Shown here one piece after another: positions 9,206 to 18,321 of a stretch of 45,922 nt of DNA (position 1 is its first letter; each line of letters starts with the position of its first letter). A program made the position numbers and the translations under genes. Source of the DNA: Acidobacteriota bacterium (GTDB lineage: Bacteria; Acidobacteriota; Terriglobia; Bryobacterales; Bryobacteraceae); NCBI GenBank assembly GCA_016870915.1, contig VFZY01000023.1, forward strand, positions 1 to 45,922, read 5' to 3'. The notes beneath the pieces are model-generated. The model ran no database searches. It saw only the letters and a program-made list of their open reading frames with translations, and was not told the origin of the DNA.

Positions 9206-9377
9206 GCGGAAGGCGGGATCGAATCTGATCCAGCACCCCTTGGCTCGACGATTCCACGGCCAGTACCGAAGTGGATAGTGATGCCGGCGCCCCAAGATCG
9301 TGCCCAGCCCGTGTATCGATGGCCAATATCCCGGCCGAAGTGAAACAATCCAGAAAGGCAGTTGAAAGCGCCACGAC

Positions 9378-9977
9378 ATGCGAAAAGGGTTTACCAGAAA
9401 ACCACCAGGCGATGAGCCCGCATCGCCGGTCAAGAACTACATCACACCGGCGGGCCTCCAACGCCTCAGAGACGAGCACCGCTTCCTCCTCACCCGAGAA
9501 CGCCCAGCCGTCACAGAAGTGGTAACCTGGGCCGCCAGCAACGGCGACCGCAGCGAAAACGCCGACTACCAATACGGAAAGCGCCGCCTGCGCCAAATCG
9601 ATAGCCGCATTCGCTTTCTCACCAAGCGAATCGAAGCCGCCGAAGTCGTGGACCCCGAGACTCCCCGCAGAGGACCGGCCGCCAGCCGGGCCTTCTTCGG
9701 AGCCACCGTGCGCTATGAAACCGAGGCGGGAACGGAGCGCGTCGTCAGCATCGTCGGGCAGGACGAGGTGGATCTCGAACGCAACCACATCAGTTGGGTA
9801 TCGCCCCTGGGGCGCGCCTTGATGAAGTCGGCGGAAGGCGACCAGGTGGTTCTCCAGGCGCCCGGCGGCACCACCTACCTCACCGTGCTCGAAGTCTCCT
9901 ACGAGCGCATCCAGGTAGAACCGTTCCGGGAACCGCTGGGTGCGGAATCCAAGTCCAGGCGCCGCCCACCCCCCTGA
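9378..9977 (+). CDS. greB: GreA/GreB-type transcript cleavage factor, GreB-like
   Basis: A 199-residue factor that would enter the RNA polymerase secondary channel and stimulate cleavage of backtracked RNA. The N-terminal coiled coil carries NYITPAGLQRLRDEH and the tip motif GDRSENADYQYGKRRLRQID with the acidic residues that chelate catalytic Mg. The C-terminal FKBP-like domain follows (VRYETEAGTERVVSIVGQDE, then SPLGRALMKSAEGDQV). YQYGKRRLR and FLTKRIE favour GreB over GreA. It has about 20 extra residues at the N-terminus and a basic, proline-rich tail beyond the usual end. It is monocistronic, and ends four bases before the convergent dehydrogenase gene. Confidence 0.9.
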   Translation: MRKGFTRKPPGDEPASPVKNYITPAGLQRLRDEHRFLLTRERPAVTEVVTWAASNGDRSENADYQYGKRRLRQIDSRIRFLTKRIEAAEVVDPETPRRGPAASRAFFGATVRYETEAGTERVVSIVGQDEVDLERNHISWVSPLGRALMKSAEGDQVVLQAPGGTTYLTVLEVSYERIQVEPFREPLGAESKSRRRPPP

Positions 9978-9980
9978 CAC

Positions 9981-11573
9981 TCACTCCCGCAAACCGAGCA
10001 CCACCAGCGAACTCCCGGCCGCAATCGCAATCCGCTGCGCCCCGCCCGACTCAAACGACATCGGGCTCGCGATCACACGCCCGCCCAGATTCAGCTTCCA
10101 AAGCTCCGCGCCCGTGGTGGCATTCAGAGCCTTGAAGTACCCATCCTCGGTTCCAGCGAAAATCACGCCCCCCGCGGTTGAAAGCACCCCCGCCATGTTG
10201 GGCCGCAACAGGCGATGCTCCCAGCGCCGGGTGCCCGTGGCCGGATCAAGCGCGCGAATCGCGCCATACCAGTCCTCCATCACCCGTTCGTTGTTGAAGA
10301 AGCCGCCCTGATACCGCGCGCCGGGCTTGTACAGCGCTTCGCCCTGAAAATACAAGCTGCTGCCCTCGCGCGCCGACACGTAGAACAAGCCCGTGCCGGG
10401 ATTGTACGCCGGCGAGTTCCAGTTCGTGCCCCCGGCCACCTGCGGATACACCCGCGTTCCCTGCGCCGTTGGAAACGTCCCGGGGGCGCGCACCGGGCGC
10501 CCGGTGGCCAGATCGATTCCACTCGCCCAGGTCTGGCGCACATACGGCGTGGCGTGAAGCAGCTTGCCCGTCGCGCGGTCCAGCACATAGTAGAAACCGT
10601 TCCGATTGGCCGTCACCAGAGTCTTGCGAGGCTGTCCCGCAACGGTCTGATCCAGCAGCATCATGATCTGCGTCGCATCCCAGTCATGCACATCGTGGGG
10701 CGTGAACTGGTAGTGCCACTTTCGCCGGCCCGTATCTGCGTCAAGCGCCACCACACTTGCTGAAAACAGGTTGTCGCCCTGGCGGACGTCACCGTTCCAG
10801 TCCGGTCCGGGGTTGCCGGTTCCCCAGTAAGTCAGGTTCAGATCGGGATCGTAACTGCCGGTGATCCAGATCGGCGCGCCGCCCGTCTTCCAGGACTCGC
10901 CCTGCCAGGAATCCCCGCCCGGCTCGCCCGGAGCCGCCACCGTGTAGAAGCGCCACGCGCGCCGGCCCGTGGCCACGTCGTAGGCATCGAGAAAACCGCG
11001 GATCCCGTACTCGCCCCCCGCAACCCCCATCAGCACCTTGTCCTTCACCACCAGCGGCGCGTGCGTGGCCGAATAGCCCAGCTCAAAATCGGCCATCTTG
11101 ACATCCCACAGAACCCGTCCGTTGCGGCGATCAAGCGCCACCGCGTGCGCATCGGCGGTAGCCAGAAACAGGCGGTCCCCCAGAATCGCAAGCCCGCGGT
11201 TCACCTGGCCGCAGCACGTCTGGACCATCGGCGGAATCCGGCGGCGCGTCTCCCAAATCCTGGCTCCGGTGGCCACATCCAGCGCCACCACATCGCTGGG
11301 TGGCAGCGTGATGTACAGCATGCCGTCCACGGCCAGCGGCGTGGTCTGGAACTTCTCCACAATCCGCGCCTGATGGATCCACTTGATCTCAAGCCGAGCG
11401 GCATTGTCCGGCGTAATCTGCGCCAGGCCGCTGTGGCGGTGAGCACTGTAGGTGCCCGAGTACGTCAGCCAGTCCCCCGGATGCGAAGCGGCATTGCGCA
11501 GCCGCTCCTCGGTCACCTGGCCAAGAACGGCGCCCGCCACCGGCAGGGCCCACAACACAACCCTCGCAATCAC
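9981..11573 (-). CDS. PQQ-binding quinoprotein dehydrogenase
   Basis: A 530-residue exported protein (signal peptide about residues 1-19) with the eight-bladed propeller of quinoprotein alcohol dehydrogenases. W-motif repeats are visible, such as VVALDVATGARIWETR, AVALDRRNGRVLWDVK, VVALDADTGRRKWHYQ, YVLDRATGKLLHATPY and ALNATTGAELWKLN. The vicinal cysteines C120-C121 (QTCCGQ) match the disulfide ring that sits over PQQ in methanol/ethanol dehydrogenases. YWGTGNPGPDWNGD and HDVHDWDATQ are family blocks near the active site. The ATG overlaps the stop of the upstream cytochrome c gene by four bases, so electrons probably pass to that cytochrome. The substrate is presumably an alcohol or sugar. 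No PQQ-synthesis genes are in the window. Confidence 0.9.
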   Translation of the reverse strand: MIARVVLWALPVAGAVLGQVTEERLRNAASHPGDWLTYSGTYSAHRHSGLAQITPDNAARLEIKWIHQARIVEKFQTTPLAVDGMLYITLPPSDVVALDVATGARIWETRRRIPPMVQTCCGQVNRGLAILGDRLFLATADAHAVALDRRNGRVLWDVKMADFELGYSATHAPLVVKDKVLMGVAGGEYGIRGFLDAYDVATGRRAWRFYTVAAPGEPGGDSWQGESWKTGGAPIWITGSYDPDLNLTYWGTGNPGPDWNGDVRQGDNLFSASVVALDADTGRRKWHYQFTPHDVHDWDATQIMMLLDQTVAGQPRKTLVTANRNGFYYVLDRATGKLLHATPYVRQTWASGIDLATGRPVRAPGTFPTAQGTRVYPQVAGGTNWNSPAYNPGTGLFYVSAREGSSLYFQGEALYKPGARYQGGFFNNERVMEDWYGAIRALDPATGTRRWEHRLLRPNMAGVLSTAGGVIFAGTEDGYFKALNATTGAELWKLNLGGRVIASPMSFESGGAQRIAIAAGSSLVVLGLRE

Positions 11574-12331
11574 TGAGAGCCCCCCTTGAGCGAGCAGAGA
11601 TACCCCAGCAGATGCTCCAACTCCTGAGGCGGCACGGACGCGTACGGCGGCATCGTTGAACCAGCCTGCCGCGCCATGGACGAAATCCCGCGGCGCTCGA
11701 AAGACCGTGCCCGCTCCGACATGTCGATCATGTGGACCGTGTACTCGTCCTCATTCAGGAGAAACCCGGTGACGGTGGACTGGTCCCGCAGCGTAACCCG
11801 AACAGCCCTCCAGGCCGGGGCCACCGCGCGCTCAGGCGCCACCAGCGACTCCCGCAGAGCCTCCCGTGGCCGTGCCGCGCCAATGCCCCCAAGATCAGGA
11901 CCCAACCGGCCAGACCCCTCCAAACCAACCGAGTGACACCCCAAACAACCTCGCTGCTCGAAAACCCTCCGGCCCGAAACGGCGGACCCGGCATCCACAG
12001 CGCACGCCCCAGGCGAAGCCGGCGCACCCCGCTCCAGCGTCCGAACGAAAGAAAGGATGCGCCAGACCTCATCCTCCTGCAGGAAATGTCCGCTCATCTC
12101 CGTGCCGGACACTCCATTGGCGATCACGCGATACTGATCACGGTCCGACGTGCCATGACGCCGGAACGTCGTGGCCAGCCGCGCGCCGCGCCCCGAAGCG
12201 CCATCCATGCCATGACAGAACACGCAAAAAAGGCTGTAGAGACGGCGTCCCTCGGCCACATCGGCGGGTGATGTATGAGGATTCGTGTCGCGGGACTGAG
12301 CCGCAAGCGATAACGCCACCAGCGGAAGCAT
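11570..12331 (-). CDS. Periplasmic cytochrome c with two haem motifs
   Basis: A 253-residue protein. Starting at ATG 12331 it has a signal peptide (MLPLVALSLAAQS) and two CxxCH haem-attachment sites, CVFCH (C36-H40) and CLGCH (C129-H133). The frame is open further upstream, but that extension runs through the tRNA-Gly gene and is rejected. Later, in the second domain, TVTGFLLNEDEYTVHM and SSMARQAGSTMPPYASVPP resemble the haem-associated domain of large acidobacterial/planctomycete cytochromes, with Met residues available as axial ligands. Its stop overlaps the dehydrogenase ATG, so the two form an operon, and it is the likely electron acceptor of that enzyme. Confidence 0.9.
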   Translation of the reverse strand: MLPLVALSLAAQSRDTNPHTSPADVAEGRRLYSLFCVFCHGMDGASGRGARLATTFRRHGTSDRDQYRVIANGVSGTEMSGHFLQEDEVWRILSFVRTLERGAPASPGACAVDAGSAVSGRRVFEQRGCLGCHSVGLEGSGRLGPDLGGIGAARPREALRESLVAPERAVAPAWRAVRVTLRDQSTVTGFLLNEDEYTVHMIDMSERARSFERRGISSMARQAGSTMPPYASVPPQELEHLLGYLCSLKGGSQ

Positions 12332-12351
12332 CAATCGCCGGACCAGGGAAA

Positions 12352-12426
12352 TGGAGCGGGAGACGGGAATCGAACCCGCAACCAACAGCTTGGAAGGCTG
12401 TGACTCTACCATTGAGTTACTCCCGC
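12352..12426 (-). tRNA. tRNA-Gly (anticodon UCC)
   Basis: A full cloverleaf on the minus strand: acceptor GCGGGAG/CTCCCGC, D-stem ACTC/GAGT, anticodon stem ACAGC/GCTGT with loop CTTCCAA, and T-arm GCGGG-TTCGATT-CCCGT. Discriminator U is followed by an encoded CCA. It reads GGA codons. It lies between the receptor gene's stop (24 bases upstream) and the cytochrome c start (21 bases downstream), all on one strand. Confidence 0.97.
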
Positions 12427-12449
12427 TCGAAGGGAGGAACATCTTCATT

Positions 12450-15400
12450 CTACCAAAGCACCTTCAAGCCGAACTGGATCTGCCGCGGCGAATTCGCCTG
12501 CCCCGTGATCACACCCACCTGGTTGGATGTCACCGATGTGTTCGGGTTGCTGAACTGCACCCGGTTCAGCGCGTTGAAGAACTCCGCCCGGAACTGCGTC
12601 GTGATCTTCTCCCGCACCGCGAACTCCTTGAACAGAGAAATGTCCCAGTTCCGGACCCGATCCGAACGCAGGTCCGGCGCGAACCGAGACATGTTGCCGA
12701 ACGTGAAAGGCGCCGGTTGGCTGTAGGGCGACGGATCGAAGTATGCGTTCAACCGCTCTTGCACCCGCCCGGTCTTCTTGCCGCTCCGCCCGGCGTTGTT
12801 CGGATTCGTCCGTGCACCGAACAACCCCGCTGTGTTGCTTGCGCCCAGCGAAAGCGGTGTGCCGCTCTGATAGGTAACAATCCCGTTCACCTGCCACCCC
12901 GCCAGCGCGAACCGCGCCAGCCGCGAGTTCCCTGTATCCAGAGGCCGCCCCGGACCCACCGGCAGGTCGTACAGAATGCTGGTCACAAACCGGTGCGCGA
13001 TGTCCTGCGAAGCCAGTGACCGGCTCGCCGCCACGTCATAGGTGTTCTGATGGCTGTCCCCATCATCCAGCAGCTTCGCCCACGTGTAGCTGCCCTCGAA
13101 CAGGAACCCCTGCTTAAACCGCCGCTTGAACGTCGTCTGCAACGAATGATAGTTCGAACTCGCCCCGGCGTCATAAAGCGGCTGCACATCCGTGAACTGC
13201 GGATACGGGCGCAGCAACTGCCCCCGCGACGTCGTCCGCGACAGGTGAATCCCATTGTTCACAACGCCGAAAAACGGATTCGGCACCTGCTGATTCAAAG
13301 CGGATCCCAAAGCCATATGCTCCGGCCGCAACTGGTTCAACTCCATGCCGCCTTCGCCGCTCCGGCTCAGGTACAAGCCGCGATTCCCCACGTACGCCGT
13401 TTCCAAGAGCACCTCGCCCGGCAGTTCCCGCTGAATCGTGAAGTTCCACATCATGTTCCAGGGCGATTGCGAATCCTGCAGGAACGCCTGCAAATTCGCC
13501 CCCGCCTGCGTCAGCAGCCCGTCACTGGAGCCAGGCACACCACGGAACCCCTCCGGATACGGATTGCTCAACCGGTTGAACGGCGTGATCCCGTCAATCG
13601 TCGTCACCCACGGATACTCCACCCGGAACCCAAACGGGCCCACCGTCCCCTGGGCGCCCTGCCGCGATGGCCCAATGAAGTGTCCATAGGCCGCGCGGAT
13701 CACCGTCTTGCTGTCCGCCTGATACGCAAAGCCAAGCCGCGGCGCGAAATTGTTCAGATCCTTGTGGAACTGCGTCCGCGGATTTCCGTCCACACCCACA
13801 AAGAACAGGCCGCCCTGCAGATTCGGCAGACCCGCCACGCGGCCCGCCAAAGGCGACCGCACGTTCGGGTCAAACCAGTTGAACCGGTTGTAACGCTCCG
13901 TGCGCGGCAGGTCCAGATCGTAGCGCAGCCCGAAATTCAGCGTCAGCTTCTTGGTGATCCGCCAGTCATCCTGCACGTACAGACCGTGGTAAAAACTCTG
14001 CGCCGCCACATTCTTCCAGTTCCGGATCAGCACGTTCCCCGTGGTCCCTGTGCCAAGCAGCAGCGAAGCCACGCTGTTGCCCGCCGTCGCGCTTGCCGCA
14101 TTCGGGTTCGGGCCCTGCGTGAAACCCGCCGAAAAATTGAACGTTCCCGCCGACCGCGCCTCCCACACATTGGCCCGGATCAACCGCCCTTCCCAGCCAA
14201 ACTTCACCGTGTGATTGCCATGAATCTTCGACACGTTGCTCAGCAGCGTGAACGTATTGAAGGTGCTGAACCGGTGGTCGCTGCCGCCCAAGTTCACAAA
14301 CCCGCTGGCGCCCACCCTCGGAAACATCTGCCGGTCCACCACGCTGTCCACCGCCGCCGGTAGCCCCAGCGCCGAAGGCTTGAATCCCAGGCCCTGATTG
14401 TCGAAGTTGAACACGCTGCGCGAAACACCCGCCCGCACGGTGAGCACCATCTCCGGAGACAGCGTATTGGTGTAGTCCACCGACATCGATGGCTGCCGCA
14501 CACCCTGCTCCACGCGCCCTTCCGCAATGGTCAGGTCGTCGGGAAAGAACTGCGCCGGTGAATCGAGATTCTCCCGCCACGAAAAACGCCCGAACAGCCG
14601 CTGCCGGTCGCTGATGTTGTGATCGATCCGGCCATCGATCTGGTCCTGGTCATACCCCCGCGCACCGGTGTTAAAGAAGTTGTTCAGATTCGTCACGGCG
14701 TTGGTCACCGTGTTCGGCTGCGGGTAGAACCGCATCGCGCTCCGCGCCACCGTGTCAAACATCGTGTCCGGAACACGGTTGCCCGGAAACGGATCGCGCA
14801 CGAACCCGGTGCCCTGCGCCCGCGTCGTGAACGGATTGAAGATATTCACCTGCTGCCCGTTCGCCGCCCGCGTCTGGCTGAAGTCGCCCGCGCGCTGCGC
14901 CGCTGTCGGCACGGAGGTCAGCGTGTTCGAAAGCGCCCGTTCCCGCAGTCCTTCGTAGCTGCCCAGGAAGAACGTCTTGTTTCGCTGAATTGGCCCGTTG
15001 ACCATCGCGCCGAACTGATTGCGCTTGAAGCTCCCCAGCCGGAAGCCCTGGCGGTTGTTGAAGAAGTCGTTGGCGTCCAGCTTCGAATTTCGCAGGAACT
15101 CAAACAGGCTGCCGTGCAGGTTGTTCGACCCCGACTTGTACACCACATTCACAATCCCGCCGTTGCTGCGCCCGAACTCCGCCTGATAATTCGCCCCCAT
15201 CACCTTGAACTCGGCAATCGCCTCCACCGGCGGAAACGTCGAGTTCCCCGAAAAGCCGTTCACCGTCGGATGCGCCGTGCTCACGCCGTCCACCAGAATG
15301 TCGAGCATCGAATTGCGCGCCCCATTGATCCCATACCCGGTGCTGTAGGTATTGCTCACACTCCCAGTCACCCCGGGGGTCAGGAACAGCAGGGAAAACA

Positions 15401-15848
15401 CGTTGCGCGTGTTCAAAGGCAGTTCGGTGATCCGCTTGTTGTCCACCACTTTGCCCAGCACGGAATCCACCGTTTCCAGCAGCGACGCATCCGCCACCAC
15501 CTCAACGGACTCCGTCACGCTCCCCACCTCCAGCCGCACGTCCACACGCGCCTGCTGGCCCACATTCAACTGGATCCCACGCCGCAGAAACTGCTTGAAG
15601 CCCGTCGAGGACACCTCCACCGAGTACTCCCCGCGCGGCACCTCGTTCAGGAAATAGTTCCCGGTCTCATTCGTCGTGGCCGTCTGCGTGTGATTCGTCG
15701 ATGCGTCCACGGCCTTCACCTGCGCGCCTGCCACCGCGCCGCCGCTCGCATCCGTCACCGTCCCCAGAATGCGCCCCGTAAAGGATTGACCCCACGCCAT
15801 CCCGGCCGCCAACATCATCGTTCCCGCCAGGCAAACACCAATCCGCAT
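12450..15848 (-). CDS. Oar-like TonB-dependent receptor with carboxypeptidase-regulatory domain
   Basis: A second receptor of 1,132 residues. A signal peptide ([20 protein letters not shown]) precedes the regulatory sandwich domain ([20 protein letters not shown] to about residue 110). The plug-like segment contains [21 protein letters not shown] and the [22 protein letters not shown] motif, followed by [16 protein letters not shown]. The barrel ends in [11 protein letters not shown]. The regions shared with the receptor at 5155-8712 are the family motifs only, so this is a distant paralogue and not a recent copy. It probably takes up a large substrate through the outer membrane. The downstream neighbour on the same strand is tRNA-Gly; upstream lies glcF. 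Confidence 0.9.
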   Translation of the reverse strand: MRIGVCLAGTMMLAAGMAWGQSFTGRILGTVTDASGGAVAGAQVKAVDASTNHTQTATTNETGNYFLNEVPRGEYSVEVSSTGFKQFLRRGIQLNVGQQARVDVRLEVGSVTESVEVVADASLLETVDSVLGKVVDNKRITELPLNTRNVFSLLFLTPGVTGSVSNTYSTGYGINGARNSMLDILVDGVSTAHPTVNGFSGNSTFPPVEAIAEFKVMGANYQAEFGRSNGGIVNVVYKSGSNNLHGSLFEFLRNSKLDANDFFNNRQGFRLGSFKRNQFGAMVNGPIQRNKTFFLGSYEGLRERALSNTLTSVPTAAQRAGDFSQTRAANGQQVNIFNPFTTRAQGTGFVRDPFPGNRVPDTMFDTVARSAMRFYPQPNTVTNAVTNLNNFFNTGARGYDQDQIDGRIDHNISDRQRLFGRFSWRENLDSPAQFFPDDLTIAEGRVEQGVRQPSMSVDYTNTLSPEMVLTVRAGVSRSVFNFDNQGLGFKPSALGLPAAVDSVVDRQMFPRVGASGFVNLGGSDHRFSTFNTFTLLSNVSKIHGNHTVKFGWEGRLIRANVWEARSAGTFNFSAGFTQGPNPNAASATAGNSVASLLLGTGTTGNVLIRNWKNVAAQSFYHGLYVQDDWRITKKLTLNFGLRYDLDLPRTERYNRFNWFDPNVRSPLAGRVAGLPNLQGGLFFVGVDGNPRTQFHKDLNNFAPRLGFAYQADSKTVIRAAYGHFIGPSRQGAQGTVGPFGFRVEYPWVTTIDGITPFNRLSNPYPEGFRGVPGSSDGLLTQAGANLQAFLQDSQSPWNMMWNFTIQRELPGEVLLETAYVGNRGLYLSRSGEGGMELNQLRPEHMALGSALNQQVPNPFFGVVNNGIHLSRTTSRGQLLRPYPQFTDVQPLYDAGASSNYHSLQTTFKRRFKQGFLFEGSYTWAKLLDDGDSHQNTYDVAASRSLASQDIAHRFVTSILYDLPVGPGRPLDTGNSRLARFALAGWQVNGIVTYQSGTPLSLGASNTAGLFGARTNPNNAGRSGKKTGRVQERLNAYFDPSPYSQPAPFTFGNMSRFAPDLRSDRVRNWDISLFKEFAVREKITTQFRAEFFNALNRVQFSNPNTSVTSNQVGVITGQANSPRQIQFGLKVLW

Positions 15849-15885
15849 GGAAACCCCTTTCTTCCTTCCACTCTACACGAAACCG

Positions 15886-17160
15886 TCAGCTGCTGTAGGC
15901 TTCGTCCAGCAACTCCACCACGTGCTTCACCGGCTGCCCCTTACCATGCCGGGCCGCCCCCGCCCGCAACTGGATCATGCACCCCGGGTTCGCCGTCGCA
16001 ATCACGTCCGGATTCACTACGTTCACATTCCCCATCTTCGTCTCGAGAATCCGCATCGACATCTCGTTCTGCACCACGTTGTAGATCCCCGCGCTTCCGC
16101 AGCACACATCGGAAGCCGGCATCTCCACCAGCTTCAACCCCGGTATCGACCGCAGCAGCTTCCGCGGCTGCGCCCGCACCCGCTGGCCATGCGCCAGATG
16201 GCACGAATCCTGATACGTCACCCGGTAGGGCAGCTCCCGCAAACCCTCCACCAGCCCGATCGAGGCCAGAAACTCCGTCACATCCCGCATCTTCCCCACA
16301 AACCGCCGCGCCTTCTCCTCATACGCTGGATCGCCCTCCAGCAGTTCGTGATACTCCTTCAACGTTGACCCGCACCCCGCCGCGTTCGTCAACACCGCGT
16401 CGTACCCGCCATCCACCAGCGCATCGATGTTCCGCCGGGCCAGCGCCTGCGCCTCCGCCTTCAACCCCTGATGCGCATGCAGCGCCCCGCAGCACGTCTG
16501 CTCGTCCGGCACCGCCACCTCGCAGCCATTCTTCTGCAGCACCCGCACCGTCGCCTCATTCAGCCGCGCGAAAAACACATTCGCCATGCACCCGCCCAGC
16601 AGCGCCACGCGATACCGCCGCTCGCCCGCCGCAGGAAAAACCTTCCCGTACGACGTGAAAAACGTCGGCGTCTCCGCCTCCGGCGCCAGAGCTTCCGCCC
16701 GGCCCATCGCCCCCATCGCCTTCAGCAGCCCGGAGCCTCGCACCAACGCCTGCAGCCCGCTCTTCTGATACAGCGCCAATCCGGCGCCCATCGCACGCAA
16801 CAACACCCGCGACGGCAGCAGCTTCCGGAACACCAGCCACTGCAGAAGCCGCACCGTGGCCGTCTTCGGAACACTCTCCTGAATCTCAGCCCGCGCTGCT
16901 TCAATCAACCGCCCGTACTGCACCCCGCTCGGGCAGGCCGTTTCGCACCCCCGGCAAGCCAGGCACAGACCCATGTGCTCCAGGTACGACTCGCCCATGC
17001 CCCTCTCACCCGCCGACACCTGCGCCATCTGATACACCCGCCCGCGCGGAGAATCCATCTCGATCCCCAACTCGCGATACGTCGGGCACGCATTCAAACA
17101 CAGCCCGCAATGCACGCACTTGTCCAGATCCTTCTGCCGCAGGTGCTTAGATCCTGCCAT
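15886..17160 (-). CDS. glcF: Glycolate oxidase iron-sulfur subunit
   Basis: A 424-residue subunit that carries electrons from the flavin subunits of glycolate/lactate-type oxidases to the membrane quinone pool. Two ferredoxin-like [4Fe-4S] motifs are present: C15-C18-C21-C25 (CVHCGLCLNACP) and C66-C69-C72-C76 (CLACRGCETACP). They are followed by two cysteine-rich CCG domains, each with its CCG motif (DEQTCCGALHAHQG and SDVCCGSAGIYN). The start at 17160 gives the usual short N-terminus and overlaps the glcE stop by 14 bases, implying coupled translation; an ATG five codons earlier is possible. The catalytic glcD subunit is not adjacent, which is unusual for this operon. Confidence 0.93.
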   Translation of the reverse strand: MAGSKHLRQKDLDKCVHCGLCLNACPTYRELGIEMDSPRGRVYQMAQVSAGERGMGESYLEHMGLCLACRGCETACPSGVQYGRLIEAARAEIQESVPKTATVRLLQWLVFRKLLPSRVLLRAMGAGLALYQKSGLQALVRGSGLLKAMGAMGRAEALAPEAETPTFFTSYGKVFPAAGERRYRVALLGGCMANVFFARLNEATVRVLQKNGCEVAVPDEQTCCGALHAHQGLKAEAQALARRNIDALVDGGYDAVLTNAAGCGSTLKEYHELLEGDPAYEEKARRFVGKMRDVTEFLASIGLVEGLRELPYRVTYQDSCHLAHGQRVRAQPRKLLRSIPGLKLVEMPASDVCCGSAGIYNVVQNEMSMRILETKMGNVNVVNPDVIATANPGCMIQLRAGAARHGKGQPVKHVVELLDEAYSS

Positions 17161-18247
17161 ACAGCCTCCCCGCATTCAGCAATCCCGCCGGATCGAACAT
17201 GTTCTTGATGCGCCGCATCACATCCAACTCGGCGCCCGGCTCCGGCCACCCGGCTGCCCGGCCCGTGCCGTCCTCCGGCCCCCACTCCATCACCCCGGCG
17301 CCGCGATAGGTCTCCCCGTTTGCGTGATACACCCAAGCCACGCCATTGCCGCCCCGGGCCACCACCGGCTCCTTCAGTTCCATCACCGCCCGCATCCCTT
17401 CCAGCGTGCTCCACCGCCGCTCCACCATACCCGACGCGTGTTCACCCAGGAACTCCGGTGTGAACTCCCGCACCCGCTCCCAAATCCCATCGTCCAGCGC
17501 CTCCGCCCGCGTCAGTTCCGACGCATACCGGGCCATCACCGCGCGATTCCCCCCCGCCTGCACCAGCAGCACAAAGCCATCCAGACCCACCCGCCGCGCC
17601 GCCGCCGGATTCAGCAAATCCACCGCCGCCGGCTGCAACACCCCGCGCACCAGACGATCCCGTGCCTCCAGCAAATCCACCGCCGTCTCAAACCGCTGCG
17701 CGAACGTCCCGGTCTCCGGCGGCATCGGGATCAGCTTGAAATTCACCACCGCCATCGCCGCCAGTGTGCCAAAGGACCCCACCAGCAGCTTCCCCATATC
17801 CAGCCCCGCCACGTTCTTCACCACCATCCCGCCCGTCTGGATCAGTTCCCCGCGCAGCGTCGCGAACTTCATCCCGATCACCAGGTCCCGCCCCGTCCCG
17901 TACAGCCGCCGCCGCGGGCCCGTGCAATTGGCCGCCAACACCCCGCCCACCGTCGCCTGTGCCCCAAACGGAGGATCCAGCGGCACCATCTGCCGGTTCT
18001 CCGCCAGCACCCGGTTCAGTTCCGCCACCCTCAGGCCTGCCTCGACGCTGATCGTCAGGTCTTTCGGCTCATACTGCAACACCCGGGTCAGCCGGTCCGT
18101 CGACACCACGGCATCCGCTGGGCCCACCGGCCCACCCATTCGATTCTTCGTAAAAGCACCGCCCAGCCGGATGCGTTGCCGTGCAGCCCCGGCGGCCGCC
18201 AGCGCCTCAGCCAGCCCGGCCGGGGTATCGGGATGTAGGATCTCCAT
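17147..18247 (-). CDS. glcE: Glycolate oxidase FAD-binding subunit
   Basis: A 366-residue flavoprotein of the FAD-binding PCMH type. The N-terminal half holds IRLGGAFTKNRMGG, LQYEPKDLTISVEAGLRV and the pyrophosphate-binding block GGVLAANCTGPRRRLYGTGRD. KFATLRGELIQTGGMVVKNVAGLDMGKLLVG is the conserved GlcD/GlcE stretch. It ends with FDPAGLLNAGRL, a family C-terminal signature. It forms a two-gene unit with glcF. GlcE is thought to work only with GlcD, so a glcD elsewhere in the genome is expected. The fic gene lies 74 bases upstream on the same strand. Confidence 0.92.
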   Translation of the reverse strand: MEILHPDTPAGLAEALAAAGAARQRIRLGGAFTKNRMGGPVGPADAVVSTDRLTRVLQYEPKDLTISVEAGLRVAELNRVLAENRQMVPLDPPFGAQATVGGVLAANCTGPRRRLYGTGRDLVIGMKFATLRGELIQTGGMVVKNVAGLDMGKLLVGSFGTLAAMAVVNFKLIPMPPETGTFAQRFETAVDLLEARDRLVRGVLQPAAVDLLNPAAARRVGLDGFVLLVQAGGNRAVMARYASELTRAEALDDGIWERVREFTPEFLGEHASGMVERRWSTLEGMRAVMELKEPVVARGGNGVAWVYHANGETYRGAGVMEWGPEDGTGRAAGWPEPGAELDVMRRIKNMFDPAGLLNAGRLYGRI

Positions 18248-18321
18248 GCGGATTCTTCATCATACGCGGGACCGAAGCGCGTCTGAACGGAAGGCCGCTC
18301 CGCCGCACCACCGGGAGGAAC

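Noticed and set aside
12332-12448. An N-terminal extension of the cytochrome c protein
   Set aside because: It would translate through tRNA-Gly; the signal peptide begins at 12331.
14619-16658. A 679-residue plus-strand open frame opposite the second receptor and glcF
   Set aside because: It is an antisense shadow in a high-GC region, without domain-like sequence and with strong His/Arg bias.
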